Below, piece by piece: positions 16,892 through 24,611 of a stretch of DNA of 64,000 nucleotides (position 1 is its first letter; each line of letters opens with the position of its first letter). This DNA comes from Pseudomonas sp. 6D_7.1_Bac1 (lineage in GTDB: Bacteria; Pseudomonadota; Gammaproteobacteria; Pseudomonadales; Pseudomonadaceae), in contig NZ_JANLNW010000044.1 in assembly GCF_025465945.1 (NCBI RefSeq), positions 62,001 through 126,000 on the forward strand. The letters run 5' to 3'. Both the position numbers and the translations under genes were made by a program. Below the pieces are notes generated by a model. The model was not told the DNA's origin. It saw nothing but the letters and a program-made list of their open reading frames with translations, and made no database searches.

Positions 16892-19237
16892 TTAGAACGC
16901 CACCGACGTCTGCAGATACACCGTTCGCGGTTCGCCCACGTACTTGCCCTTATTGTTGTCGTCAAACGAGCGGGTGAAGTATTGGTGGTTGAACAGGTTC
17001 TTCACCCCGACGGCGACGGTCAAATCCGACAGCTGTGGACCGAAGTCATAGGCGGCGCGGCTGCTGAACAGCATGTAGCCCGGGATGGTGCCGACGTTGC
17101 CAGCGGCATTTTCCCTGGAGGTGTTGGCGTTGTCGGCGAACTGGTCGCTCTGGTAGCTGCTGTCCAGGTTGAGCTTCCACGGACCTTCGGTGTAACCGAC
17201 GCCGAGCGTGCCCTTGTGTCGTGAGGAGAACGGTACGCGATTGCCCTTGTTCGGCCCGTCTTCGCGGATGATCGCGTCGACGAACGCGTAGGTGGCGTAG
17301 ACATCGAAGCCGGCCAGCGCCGGGTTCAAACCTTCCAGCGCGTAGTTGACGCTGGTCTCGATCCCCTGATGCCGCGTCTCGCCGCGAGCAATCACCGAGT
17401 CGTTGGTCTGGTTGCTTTCGTACTGGTTGTCGAAGTTGATCAGGAACGCGCCAATTTCGGCGCGCAGGTTGCCGTTGTCATAACGAGTACCGAGTTCCCA
17501 GGTCCGGGCTTTCTCCGGTTTGACTTCACCGCTGGTCACACGATTGGGCATCTGGCTGTATTGCACGCTGCCGAATGAGCCTTCGGTGTTGGCATAGAGG
17601 TTCCAGCTGTCGGTCAGGTGATAGAGCACGTTCAACGCTGGCAGCGCGGTGTTGTAGTTGCCTTTGTAGTTGACGTTGGTCAGGTTGTTGGTCTGTTGCG
17701 ACTCGATCATCTCGTAGCGGATGCCCGGAGTGATGGTCCACTTGCCGATGTCGATCCGGTCATCAACGAAAAATGCATTGGCCTCGGTACCGCCACGGGT
17801 GTCGCGGTCATTGCGGCTGTCAGTGCTGGGCAGTTGCTGGTTGGCGCTGATCGGTGTGCGGTAGCGCAATTCGTGGCCGGCTTCGTTGAGATAGCGGTAG
17901 CCGACGCCGACTTCGTGGCTGCTCTGGCCGAGGTCGAAGCCCTGGGCGAAACGGGTTTCCACACCACGTACCCAGTACTCGCGCGGAGAAAGCGAGAGGA
18001 AGCTGCCCTGATCCAGATAGCCGCTGCGCAGGGTCTTGGTGAAGAAGCTGTTGACGGTGAATTCGCGGCGGTCTTCCTGATAGCGATAGCCGACGTTGAA
18101 CATCGTCCGACGGCCCCAGAACTGATCGTACGGGCGGGTCGACTGATACGGGTCGGCCTTGTAGTCGGCGACGTTCAGGCCGCCGGGCATGTCGGCCGTG
18201 CCTTCGTAATACTGGGCCATGGCGTTGAAGCTGTTGGCCTCGTCGAGCTGGTATTTACCCTTGAGAATCAGGTCGTCGATTTCGCTGTCGCTGTGTTCGC
18301 GCCAGTCGCCACCACGGGTGCCGGAATACAGGATCGCCCCGCCCAAACCGTTGTCGGCGGTGCCACCGGCCAGCAGGTTACCGGTGGTCTTGAAACCGTC
18401 CTGGCTGGAGGAGGGGCTGGTTTCAGTCTGCAAGCCACCTTTGACGGTCGGCTCATCGGGGATCGCCCGAGTCACGAAGTTGACGATGCCGCCAACGTTC
18501 TGCGGACCGTAGCGCACCGCGCCGCCACCGCGCACCACATCCACGGCGTCCATGTTGCCCATGCTGATCGGGGCGAACGACAATTGCGGCTGCCCGTAGG
18601 GAGCGAACGGCACCGGGATGCCGTCCATCAACACGGTCGAGCGCGAGGCCAGGCGTGGGTTGAGGCCACGAATGCCGAAGTTCAGCGCCATGTCATGGCT
18701 GCCGGTGCCGTTGTTTTCCGGAGCGTTGACACCGGGGACGCGGTTCAGCACGTCACGGGCCTGGGTCGCGCCCTGGCGTTCGAAGGCTTCACGACGGACC
18801 ACATCGCGGGCGCCCGGATGTTCGAACACGTTGATTTGTGCGGCATCGCCCAGCCAGTCGCCGACCACGCTGGACGTGCCCAGCACCAGCGCGGCGGGTG
18901 CTGTGTTGGCATCGACTGGTTGCAGGCTGAACGCGTTGTCACCTTCGGCCCGTGCTTGCAGGCCAGTGCCTTCGAGCAATGCCTTCAAGCCGGCTTCGGT
19001 GCTGTAGCTGCCTTCCAGGCCACGGCTTTGCACGCCGCTGGTGGTCTGCGAGCCAAACGAGATCAGCACGCCCGCTTCACGACCAAACTGGTTCAGCGCA
19101 CTTTCCAAAGAGGCCGGGGCGATGTGGTAGAGCTTGGCTTCGGCGGCAACGGCCAGAGGCAAGACACCGAAGCTCAGGCTGGCGCCCAACAGTAGTTGAC
19201 GCAGCGAGCGGGCAAGGGGCGTGAGACGGGTGGGCAT
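16892..19237 (-). CDS. TonB-dependent receptor with STN signalling domain, FecA-like
   Basis: 781 aa outer-membrane receptor. A signal peptide ends near LPLAVAAEA (~32), followed by the short secretin/TonB STN domain (YHIAPASLESALNQFGREAGVLISF, ~36-110), the plug (RDVLNRVPGVNAPENNGTGSHD, GIRGLNPRLASRSTVLMDGIPV, VDVVRGGGAVRYGPQNVGGIVNFVTR) and a 22-strand barrel ending in the aromatic residue of TSVAF. The YGQPQLSFAPIS and LASRSTVLMDGIP context is closest to ferric-dicitrate FecA. The STN domain should signal through the FecR-like protein to the FecI-like sigma factor encoded immediately upstream. RBS AGGA lies 8 bases before the ATG. Confidence 0.93.
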   Translation of the reverse strand: MPTRLTPLARSLRQLLLGASLSFGVLPLAVAAEAKLYHIAPASLESALNQFGREAGVLISFGSQTTSGVQSRGLEGSYSTEAGLKALLEGTGLQARAEGDNAFSLQPVDANTAPAALVLGTSSVVGDWLGDAAQINVFEHPGARDVVRREAFERQGATQARDVLNRVPGVNAPENNGTGSHDMALNFGIRGLNPRLASRSTVLMDGIPVPFAPYGQPQLSFAPISMGNMDAVDVVRGGGAVRYGPQNVGGIVNFVTRAIPDEPTVKGGLQTETSPSSSQDGFKTTGNLLAGGTADNGLGGAILYSGTRGGDWREHSDSEIDDLILKGKYQLDEANSFNAMAQYYEGTADMPGGLNVADYKADPYQSTRPYDQFWGRRTMFNVGYRYQEDRREFTVNSFFTKTLRSGYLDQGSFLSLSPREYWVRGVETRFAQGFDLGQSSHEVGVGYRYLNEAGHELRYRTPISANQQLPSTDSRNDRDTRGGTEANAFFVDDRIDIGKWTITPGIRYEMIESQQTNNLTNVNYKGNYNTALPALNVLYHLTDSWNLYANTEGSFGSVQYSQMPNRVTSGEVKPEKARTWELGTRYDNGNLRAEIGAFLINFDNQYESNQTNDSVIARGETRHQGIETSVNYALEGLNPALAGFDVYATYAFVDAIIREDGPNKGNRVPFSSRHKGTLGVGYTEGPWKLNLDSSYQSDQFADNANTSRENAAGNVGTIPGYMLFSSRAAYDFGPQLSDLTVAVGVKNLFNHQYFTRSFDDNNKGKYVGEPRTVYLQTSVAF

Positions 19238-19256
19238 GAAGAGAGTCCTGAGAAGG

Positions 19257-19278
19257 TGCGAATCAAGGGGGGCTTTCC
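19257..19278 (-). promoter_or_regulatory. Candidate FecI-dependent promoter of the FecA-like receptor
   Basis: On the minus strand GGAAAG lies about 20 bases before ATTCGCA, just ahead of the receptor start. GGAAA is like the -35 box of fecA-type promoters. A GAAAG...ATTCGCA pair with almost the same spacing occurs before the second receptor at 24562-24581. The similarity is seen; the promoter function is inferred. Confidence 0.4.
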
Positions 19279-19348
19279 TTCTCTGTCACGCCAGATCTGA
19301 AAAACGGCTCACTGAAAATGAAAATATTTGAGCGGTGCGCTGCCTGGG

Positions 19349-20320
19349 TCACGCCCGTGCCTGGACGGTCACCCAATACCGGGTAAAGTGTTTCACTTTG
19401 ACCGGCAGGCTGATTTCCAGCAGGTCGAGAATTCGCTCGCTGTCGTCAATCGGATAGCTGCCAGAAATCAACAGGTCGGCGACCTGCGCATCGCAGTTGA
19501 GTTGGCCACGGCGATAGCGGCCCAGTTCAGCGAGAAAATCCGCCAGGCGCATGTGAGCGGCCACCAGCATGCCGTCGACCCAGGCGCCGCTGTTCGCGTC
19601 CAGCGCCCGGGGTGAGTCCCAGTTGCGGCCGTTGAAACTCAGTTGCTGGTTTTTCTCCATCAGCAACGTTGAACCGCTGTTGGACACCAGCTCGACGCGG
19701 CCATCCAACACCGCCACCTGAGTGCGCTCGCTGAACTGCCGCACATTCAAGCGCGCAGCATGCGGGAGAAGAATGCCCTGAGCGGTCAGCAGTTGCAGCG
19801 GTCGAGGGTCCTTGGCGCTGGTCAGCAGGATTTCACCTTCAAGCAGGTGAATCAGCCGTTGCTGACCATCGATGCGCACATCGACCGAGCTGTTGGTGTT
19901 GAGCTGCAACTGGCTGCCATCACTGAGCTGCAATTTACGGCGTTGACCGATCGGGCTGCGGTAGTCGGCCAGTAGCGGTGTCAGCGGATTGTGCTCACGC
20001 AAACCCCAGGTAGCGGCCGAGCCGGCGCCAAGAATCAGCAACAGTTTGAGTGCCTGACGGCGGCTGCCGGACTTCGGTGCGTTGAGGGTCGAATGAACCA
20101 GCGGCGACGACAAACCGCGCAATCGCTGGTTGACCCGCTGGATATGTTCCCAGGCTCGTTGATGTTCGCTGTGGGCGTTCAACCAGTGTTGCCAGGCGTG
20201 TTGCTGGCGCGGACTGAGCGGGCCTTCCTGCATTTCGATCAGCCAATGCACGGCTTGCTCGGCCACCTGCGAAGAGAAATCCGCTGGGCTGTTCAGGGCT
20301 GGGTTCATGGCGATGCTCAC
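19349..20320 (-). CDS. FecR-type anti-sigma regulator (inner membrane)
   Basis: 323 aa. The cytoplasmic N-domain (QAVHWLIEMQEGPLSPRQQHAWQHWLNAHSEHQRAWEHIQ) is the DUF4880 sigma-binding region. One membrane helix (ALKLLLILGAGSAATWGL, ~90-107) leads to the periplasmic FecR domain with YRSPIGQRRKLQLSDGSQLQLNTNSSVDV and a C-terminal STN-like domain that contacts the receptor. The GTG start overlaps the stop of the sigma gene by 4 bases; an ATG four codons later is an alternative. It transmits receptor occupancy to the sigma factor. Confidence 0.9.
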   Translation of the reverse strand: MSIAMNPALNSPADFSSQVAEQAVHWLIEMQEGPLSPRQQHAWQHWLNAHSEHQRAWEHIQRVNQRLRGLSSPLVHSTLNAPKSGSRRQALKLLLILGAGSAATWGLREHNPLTPLLADYRSPIGQRRKLQLSDGSQLQLNTNSSVDVRIDGQQRLIHLLEGEILLTSAKDPRPLQLLTAQGILLPHAARLNVRQFSERTQVAVLDGRVELVSNSGSTLLMEKNQQLSFNGRNWDSPRALDANSGAWVDGMLVAAHMRLADFLAELGRYRRGQLNCDAQVADLLISGSYPIDDSERILDLLEISLPVKVKHFTRYWVTVQARA

Positions 20321-20814
20321 AGGGCGAAGTAGCAGCGCAGGGCGGCTTTGTTCAAATGACGTTTGACCGTGGCGATGGAAATACTCAGCTCCCGGGCGAT
20401 CTCGCCATAGCTGAGGCCATCGACCTGGGCCAGCAGAAAGGCGCGCTTGACCGGGCGCGGCAGGCCGTTGAGCAACTGGTCGAGCTCCATCAGGGTTTGC
20501 AAGATGATCGCTTTGTCTTCTTCCGACGGCGCAGCCATTTCCGGCAGTTGTGCCAACGCCTCAAGGTAAGCGCGTTCCAGGTCCTGACGACGGTAATGGT
20601 TGAACAACACCCGTTTGGCGATGGTCGTGAGGAACGCCCGCGGCTCGATGATCTGCGGTGTTTCCCGTGCGCTCAGAACCCGGATGAAGGTGTCTTGCGC
20701 CAGGTCGGCGGCGCTGTGCGGGCAGCCGAGCCTGCGCCGCAACCAACCCGTGAGCCAGTTGTGATGGGCGTGATAGAGAACTTCGACGGTATTGGATGGT
20801 TGCAACGCGACCAC
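20317..20814 (-). CDS. FecI-type ECF sigma factor
   Basis: About 165 aa with the GTG at 20814, or up to 189 aa from a TTG at 20886. The shorter form matches the usual length and starts just before VEVLYHAHHNWLTGWLRRRLG, the conserved region 2 beginning. Region 2 holds SAADLAQDTFIRVL and AFLTTIAKRVLFNHYRRQDLE; region 4 holds LDQLLNGLPRPVKRAFLLAQVDGLSYGEIARELSISIATVKRHL. It is first in the sigma-FecR-receptor set and divergent from a second such set, with a Fur-like site between them. Iron limitation should switch it on. Confidence 0.88.
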   Translation of the reverse strand: MVALQPSNTVEVLYHAHHNWLTGWLRRRLGCPHSAADLAQDTFIRVLSARETPQIIEPRAFLTTIAKRVLFNHYRRQDLERAYLEALAQLPEMAAPSEEDKAIILQTLMELDQLLNGLPRPVKRAFLLAQVDGLSYGEIARELSISIATVKRHLNKAALRCYFAL

Positions 20815-20936
20815 TCCGACAGCATTCAGAGGCGTTAGAGAACAAGAATTGTTCGCATTGTAGTGGTGAGTCCCTGTCTCCGGCAATCAATGCCGACCGA
20901 CTGAGTAACGTTCTCTGATCGGAGTCTTTTGCATAT

Positions 20937-20955
20937 GAGAATATTTATCATTAAT
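20937..20955. promoter_or_regulatory. Fur-like box between two divergent ECF sigma genes
   Basis: GAGAATATTTATCATTAAT matches 13 of 19 positions of the Fur consensus GATAATGATAATCATTATC, best over the ATCATTA half. It is the only AT-rich patch in a GC-rich gap between the two divergent sigma genes. Confidence 0.6.
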
Positions 20956-21008
20956 ATTGGCGCACGTTGACCCTGTGCAGGGTACGGACCACGTCGAGTC
21001 GACCTTTG

Positions 21009-21581
21009 ATGATCACCACGCCCCCTGAACCCCAGAACGCTGACGGTACCGATAGCCCGGGCGGTCGCGCGTATTTTTTGCAGGTGTTTTTGTCCCAGCG
21101 TTCGCAAATGGAAGCGTTGGTCAGTCGGCGAGTGGGCTGTCGGGCGACGGCTGCCGACCTGGTGCAGGATTTGTTTTTGCGTTTCTGGCGTCGACCGCTG
21201 GTGCACGTTGAAGAGCTCAGCACTTACCTGCTGCGCTGCGCCGGGAACATTGCCATCGACCATCTGCGCAGCGAAGGCGCGCGGGTACGACTCAACGAAG
21301 GCTGGCTGCCCGAGCAACAGCACAACCTGAGTGTAGAGCCGCAAGCGGCGCTGGAAGCCGGCAATGACCTGCGTCATGTCGAGGCGGCGTTGCGCCGTTT
21401 GCCCGAACGTACCCGGCAGATTTTTTTGCTCAACCGCATTCACGGACGCAAGTACGCCGAAATCGCCAAGGCCATGGGGCTTTCCCAAAGTGCCGTGGAA
21501 AAACATATGATGCGCGCCCTCGAAGCCTGCAAGGCCAGTCTGCGAGAGACCCCATCGCGCAGGCCAGGGACAGCACCGTGA
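21009..21581 (+). CDS. Second FecI-type ECF sigma factor
   Basis: 190 aa from the ATG at 21009. Region 2 is visible as RRVGCRATAADLVQDLFLRFWRRP and YLLRCAGNIAIDHLRSEGARV; region 4 as ALRRLPERTRQIFLLNRIHGRKYAEIAKAMGLSQSAVEKHMMRALEACK. The HGRKYAEIAKAMGLS wording resembles FpvI/PvdS-like and FiuI-like sigma factors. Its stop overlaps the GTG start of the following FecR gene (GTGA). A longer start at 20967 is possible but would overlap the Fur-like site region. It should direct transcription of the receptor at 24612. Confidence 0.9.
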   Translation: MITTPPEPQNADGTDSPGGRAYFLQVFLSQRSQMEALVSRRVGCRATAADLVQDLFLRFWRRPLVHVEELSTYLLRCAGNIAIDHLRSEGARVRLNEGWLPEQQHNLSVEPQAALEAGNDLRHVEAALRRLPERTRQIFLLNRIHGRKYAEIAKAMGLSQSAVEKHMMRALEACKASLRETPSRRPGTAP

Positions 21582-22567
21582 ATCACACCGCTCGCGTCAC
21601 TCCGACGCCCGCTCAGGAGCAGGCCGCGCTGGCCTGGTTGAGCCTGTTGCACGATCAGCCGAGCAGTGGCGATCACGCGACGTTCAGCCGTTGGTTACAG
21701 GCCGATCCGGCACATGCCCAAGCCTATTCCCTGGCACAGGTGGTCTGGGAAATGAGCGAAGTGCCTGCCCGTACCCTGGCTGAGGAAGAGGCGCTTGCCT
21801 TGCAGGGTTACCTCAATGCGATGAGCCGCTCCAGGCGTTCCAGCGTGCGGCGTTGGTCGGGCGGTTTGGCCATGGCAGCCTGCTTGCTGCTGATGGTTTC
21901 AATAGGCGCCGGTTGGCAACCATCGCGTTGGCTCGATGATTTCGGCGCCGACTACGTCTCGGCGCCGGGCGAAGTGCGTAGCGTGACCCTGGCCGACCAC
22001 TCCCAAGTCACCCTCGATGCCGACAGCGCCATTGCCGTGGATTTCAGCCACGGTGAACGGCGCGTTCAGCTGCGTCGCGGCGCCGCTTTCTTCAACGTGA
22101 CCCATACCGGCGAGCCTTTTGTGGTCGACGCTGAAAAGGGCCAGGCGCGGGTGCTCGGCACGCAATTCGAAGTGCGAGTACAGCAAGCAGGCGTGCAGGT
22201 GACGGTGCTGTCGGGACGCGTCGGTGTAACGCCGACCAAGGGCGCCGAGCAGCAGGTGCTGACAGCCGGTCAGCAAGTGGCTTATGGCACCGGCGCTGCG
22301 GAAAAACTCCACGCCGTCGACAGCGAAGCACAACTGGCCTGGCGTCAGGGTTGGCTCAATTACTACAAGTTACCTTTGGCCGACGTGGTGAAGGACCTCG
22401 GCCGGCATTACCCCGGACGCATCATCGTGCTTAACGACGACCTGGCCGCACGGCGGATCAGTGGCAGCTTTCCAAGCAAAGATCCGCAAGCGGTGCTTGA
22501 CTCCCTGCAAGGGGTGTTGGGGTTCGAGCAGCATAATTTGCTGGGGCGGATGATCATTTTGCGCTGA
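21578..22567 (+). CDS. Second FecR-type anti-sigma regulator
   Basis: 329 aa. The N-terminal DUF4880 domain contains LAWLSLLHDQPSSGDHATFSRWLQADPAHAQAY. A membrane helix (GGLAMAACLLLMVSIGAGW, ~90-108) leads to a periplasmic FecR domain (YVSAPGEVRSVTLADHSQVTLDADSAIAVDF) and an STN-like end (LADVVKDLGRHYPGRIIVLNDDLAARRISGSF). It starts at GTG overlapping the sigma stop. It should receive the signal from the STN domain of the receptor encoded about 2 kb downstream. Confidence 0.9.
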   Translation: MNHTARVTPTPAQEQAALAWLSLLHDQPSSGDHATFSRWLQADPAHAQAYSLAQVVWEMSEVPARTLAEEEALALQGYLNAMSRSRRSSVRRWSGGLAMAACLLLMVSIGAGWQPSRWLDDFGADYVSAPGEVRSVTLADHSQVTLDADSAIAVDFSHGERRVQLRRGAAFFNVTHTGEPFVVDAEKGQARVLGTQFEVRVQQAGVQVTVLSGRVGVTPTKGAEQQVLTAGQQVAYGTGAAEKLHAVDSEAQLAWRQGWLNYYKLPLADVVKDLGRHYPGRIIVLNDDLAARRISGSFPSKDPQAVLDSLQGVLGFEQHNLLGRMIILR

Positions 22568-22587
22568 TACCGAACAAGGATGAACCT

Positions 22588-24288
22588 ATGTCACGTCTCT
22601 CCCTGCCAAGGCTGCTCAGTGCAGTGGCCCTGGCCATCGTCGCGCTGGGCGGTTGCTCGCATGTTCAGCCACCAGCACAACCGGTTGCCGTGAACATCGT
22701 GGCGATCAACGACCTGCACGGTTACTTGCAGGCCAACCCGTATTCGGTTCGTGACAGCACCGCCGCTGACGGGGCACGCACGCTCAAGGCCGGGGGCATT
22801 GCGACCCTCGGCGGGATGCTGACGCAACTGCGCAAGGACGATCCGCAGTTACTGTTCATCGGTGCCGGCGACCTGGTGGGCGGCAGTCCGCCGCTGTCGG
22901 CGATGTGGGCTGACGAACCGACGCTCGAAGCGCTGCGGTACATGAACATGAAACTCAGCGCCATCGGCAATCATGAGCTGGACAACGGCAAGGCGGAGTT
23001 CCTGCGTCAGCTCAATGGGGGCTGCGAATCTATTCGTCCGACCAAGGCCTGCCAGTTTCGCGCCCACTATCCCGGCAGTGGTTTCCCGTACCTGGCGGCG
23101 AACCTGATCGACACCGACACCGGTAAAACCCTGTTGCCGCCGTACCGTATCGAAGAGGTGAAAGGCCAGAAGATCGCTTTTGTCGGTGCGGTGCTGCGCG
23201 ATGTTGCGTCCGTGGTCAGTGCCAAGGGCATGCAGGGTTTGCGTGCCGAGGACGAAGCCGAGTCGATCAACCGGCTGATCCCGGAGCTCAACCGCCAGGG
23301 CGTCAATGCGATTGTTGCGGTGGTGCACCAGGGCGGCTCAACCCCCGAACCTTATGACAAACAGGACTGCAGCCAACTGAGCGGCGATATCGTTAATGTG
23401 GCCAAGCGTCTTGATCCGGCGGTCGATGTGTTGATCACCGGGCATTCCCATCAGGGTTATCTGTGCAAGGTCGGCTCTCTGCTGGTGACCCAGGGCAGTT
23501 CCTATGGGCATCTGATGACCCACCTGACGCTTGACGTGACCCCCGGTCAGCATCGGGTCACGCGTATTCAAGCGGTCAATTTGCTGGCCGATCCGGCGCA
23601 GTATCCCGCCGATCCGCAGATGCTCGCTTTGCAGCGGGAAGTCGAAGCGCGCAGCAATAACGTGCTGCTCAAACCCGTCGGCGCCATTGCGGTTTCACCG
23701 ATCACTCGACGTGCCGATGCGGCGGGAGAGACGCCGTTGGGCGACTTGATCGCTGATGCTCAACTGGCGACTGGCGCTGCACATGGCGCACAAATCGCTT
23801 TCATGAACAACGGCGGCATTCGAGGTGACTTTGCCCTGGAGCCAGGTCAAAAACGCCTGAACTATGGGCAGCTGGCAACGGTGCAACCGTTCAACAACAC
23901 CCTGATCGCCTTCGACCTGAACGGACGGCAACTCGAACAATTGCTCAATCAACAATGGAAGGCAGAAGGCGGCGTGAATGTGCTGCAAGTCTCCAAAGGC
24001 TTCAGCTATCGCTGGGATTCCACACGTCCGCTGAACAGTCGGGTGATCCCCGGCAGTGTTCGCCTTAACGGTAAACCGCTGCAGCCCGAGCACACTTATC
24101 GGCTGGTGATGAACGGATTTCTGGCCGACGGTGGCGATCGTTTCAGCCTTTTCAAGCAGGGAACCAACCGTAGGGATTTGCAAGTGACGGACCTGGATAG
24201 CCTGATCGACTACCTGCACCGCATGGATCAGCAAGGCAAACCCGTTGGTTCGGCGCGCAGTGCCGGTCGCATCGTGAAGGTGAAATAG
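22588..24288 (+). CDS. Lipoprotein bifunctional metallophosphatase/5'-nucleotidase
   Basis: 566 aa. The signal peptide ends at a lipobox LGGC (Cys ~23), so it is likely an envelope lipoprotein. The calcineurin-like metal centre motifs are all present: INDLHGYL (~39), GAGDLVGGSP (~93), GNHELDNG (~131), and GHSHQGYL (~290). The C-terminal nucleotide-binding domain has NNGGIRGDF (~410) and LADGGDRFSLF (~515). Such UshA-like enzymes dephosphorylate extracellular nucleotides or UDP-sugars. Unusually, it lies 20 bases after a FecR gene inside an ECF/TonB locus, which suggests its synthesis is tied to that transport system. Confidence 0.92.
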   Translation: MSRLSLPRLLSAVALAIVALGGCSHVQPPAQPVAVNIVAINDLHGYLQANPYSVRDSTAADGARTLKAGGIATLGGMLTQLRKDDPQLLFIGAGDLVGGSPPLSAMWADEPTLEALRYMNMKLSAIGNHELDNGKAEFLRQLNGGCESIRPTKACQFRAHYPGSGFPYLAANLIDTDTGKTLLPPYRIEEVKGQKIAFVGAVLRDVASVVSAKGMQGLRAEDEAESINRLIPELNRQGVNAIVAVVHQGGSTPEPYDKQDCSQLSGDIVNVAKRLDPAVDVLITGHSHQGYLCKVGSLLVTQGSSYGHLMTHLTLDVTPGQHRVTRIQAVNLLADPAQYPADPQMLALQREVEARSNNVLLKPVGAIAVSPITRRADAAGETPLGDLIADAQLATGAAHGAQIAFMNNGGIRGDFALEPGQKRLNYGQLATVQPFNNTLIAFDLNGRQLEQLLNQQWKAEGGVNVLQVSKGFSYRWDSTRPLNSRVIPGSVRLNGKPLQPEHTYRLVMNGFLADGGDRFSLFKQGTNRRDLQVTDLDSLIDYLHRMDQQGKPVGSARSAGRIVKVK

Positions 24289-24328
24289 GGCTGTTGGCGG
24301 TCATACCTGTCAGGCATGGCCCTTACTC

Positions 24329-24473
24329 GTAGCAGCTGTCGAGCCTGCGAGGCTGCGTTCGGCTGCGAAGCAGTCGTGACATCAGGCAGCGCGTTCTTTC
24401 AGGTAAACCGCACACGCAGGATTTGCGAGGACTGCGTCCTCGAACGCAGCCTCGCAGGCTCGGCAGCTGCTAC
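24329..24473. repeat. REPIN of a third REP type (GTAGCAGCTG)
   Basis: GTAGCAGCTGTCGAGCCTGC at the left is mirrored by GCAGGCTCGGCAGCTGCTAC at the right, with inner GGCTGCGTTCGGCTGCGAAGC and its counterpart. It fills most of the gap between the nucleotidase and the receptor. Confidence 0.88.
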
Positions 24474-24561
24474 GGACCGCGTGATGGCAGCTGTGGAAGG
24501 GGCGTTGAAACTATTTTCATTTTTCGTGTGAGGTAAACCCGAGTGACATCCGTGTAGTGGT

Positions 24562-24589
24562 GAAAGTGCGATTCATTCGCATCCGTAGC
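24562..24589 (+). promoter_or_regulatory. Candidate ECF promoter of the second TonB receptor
   Basis: GAAAG (24562-24566) followed by ATTCGCA (24575-24581) repeats the arrangement seen before the FecA-like receptor, at spacing different by one base. A CGTAGC further on could be a -10 element. Only about 30 bases separate it from the start codon. The recurrence is the evidence; assignment to the local sigma factor is inferred. Confidence 0.35.
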
Positions 24590-24611
24590 TTTTCTACACA
24601 GGTCATGAGCA

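Noticed and set aside
17618..19195. 525-codon plus-strand frame opposite the FecA-like receptor
   Set aside because: Antisense shadow of a clear TonB receptor; composition is dominated by Val, Ala and Gly.
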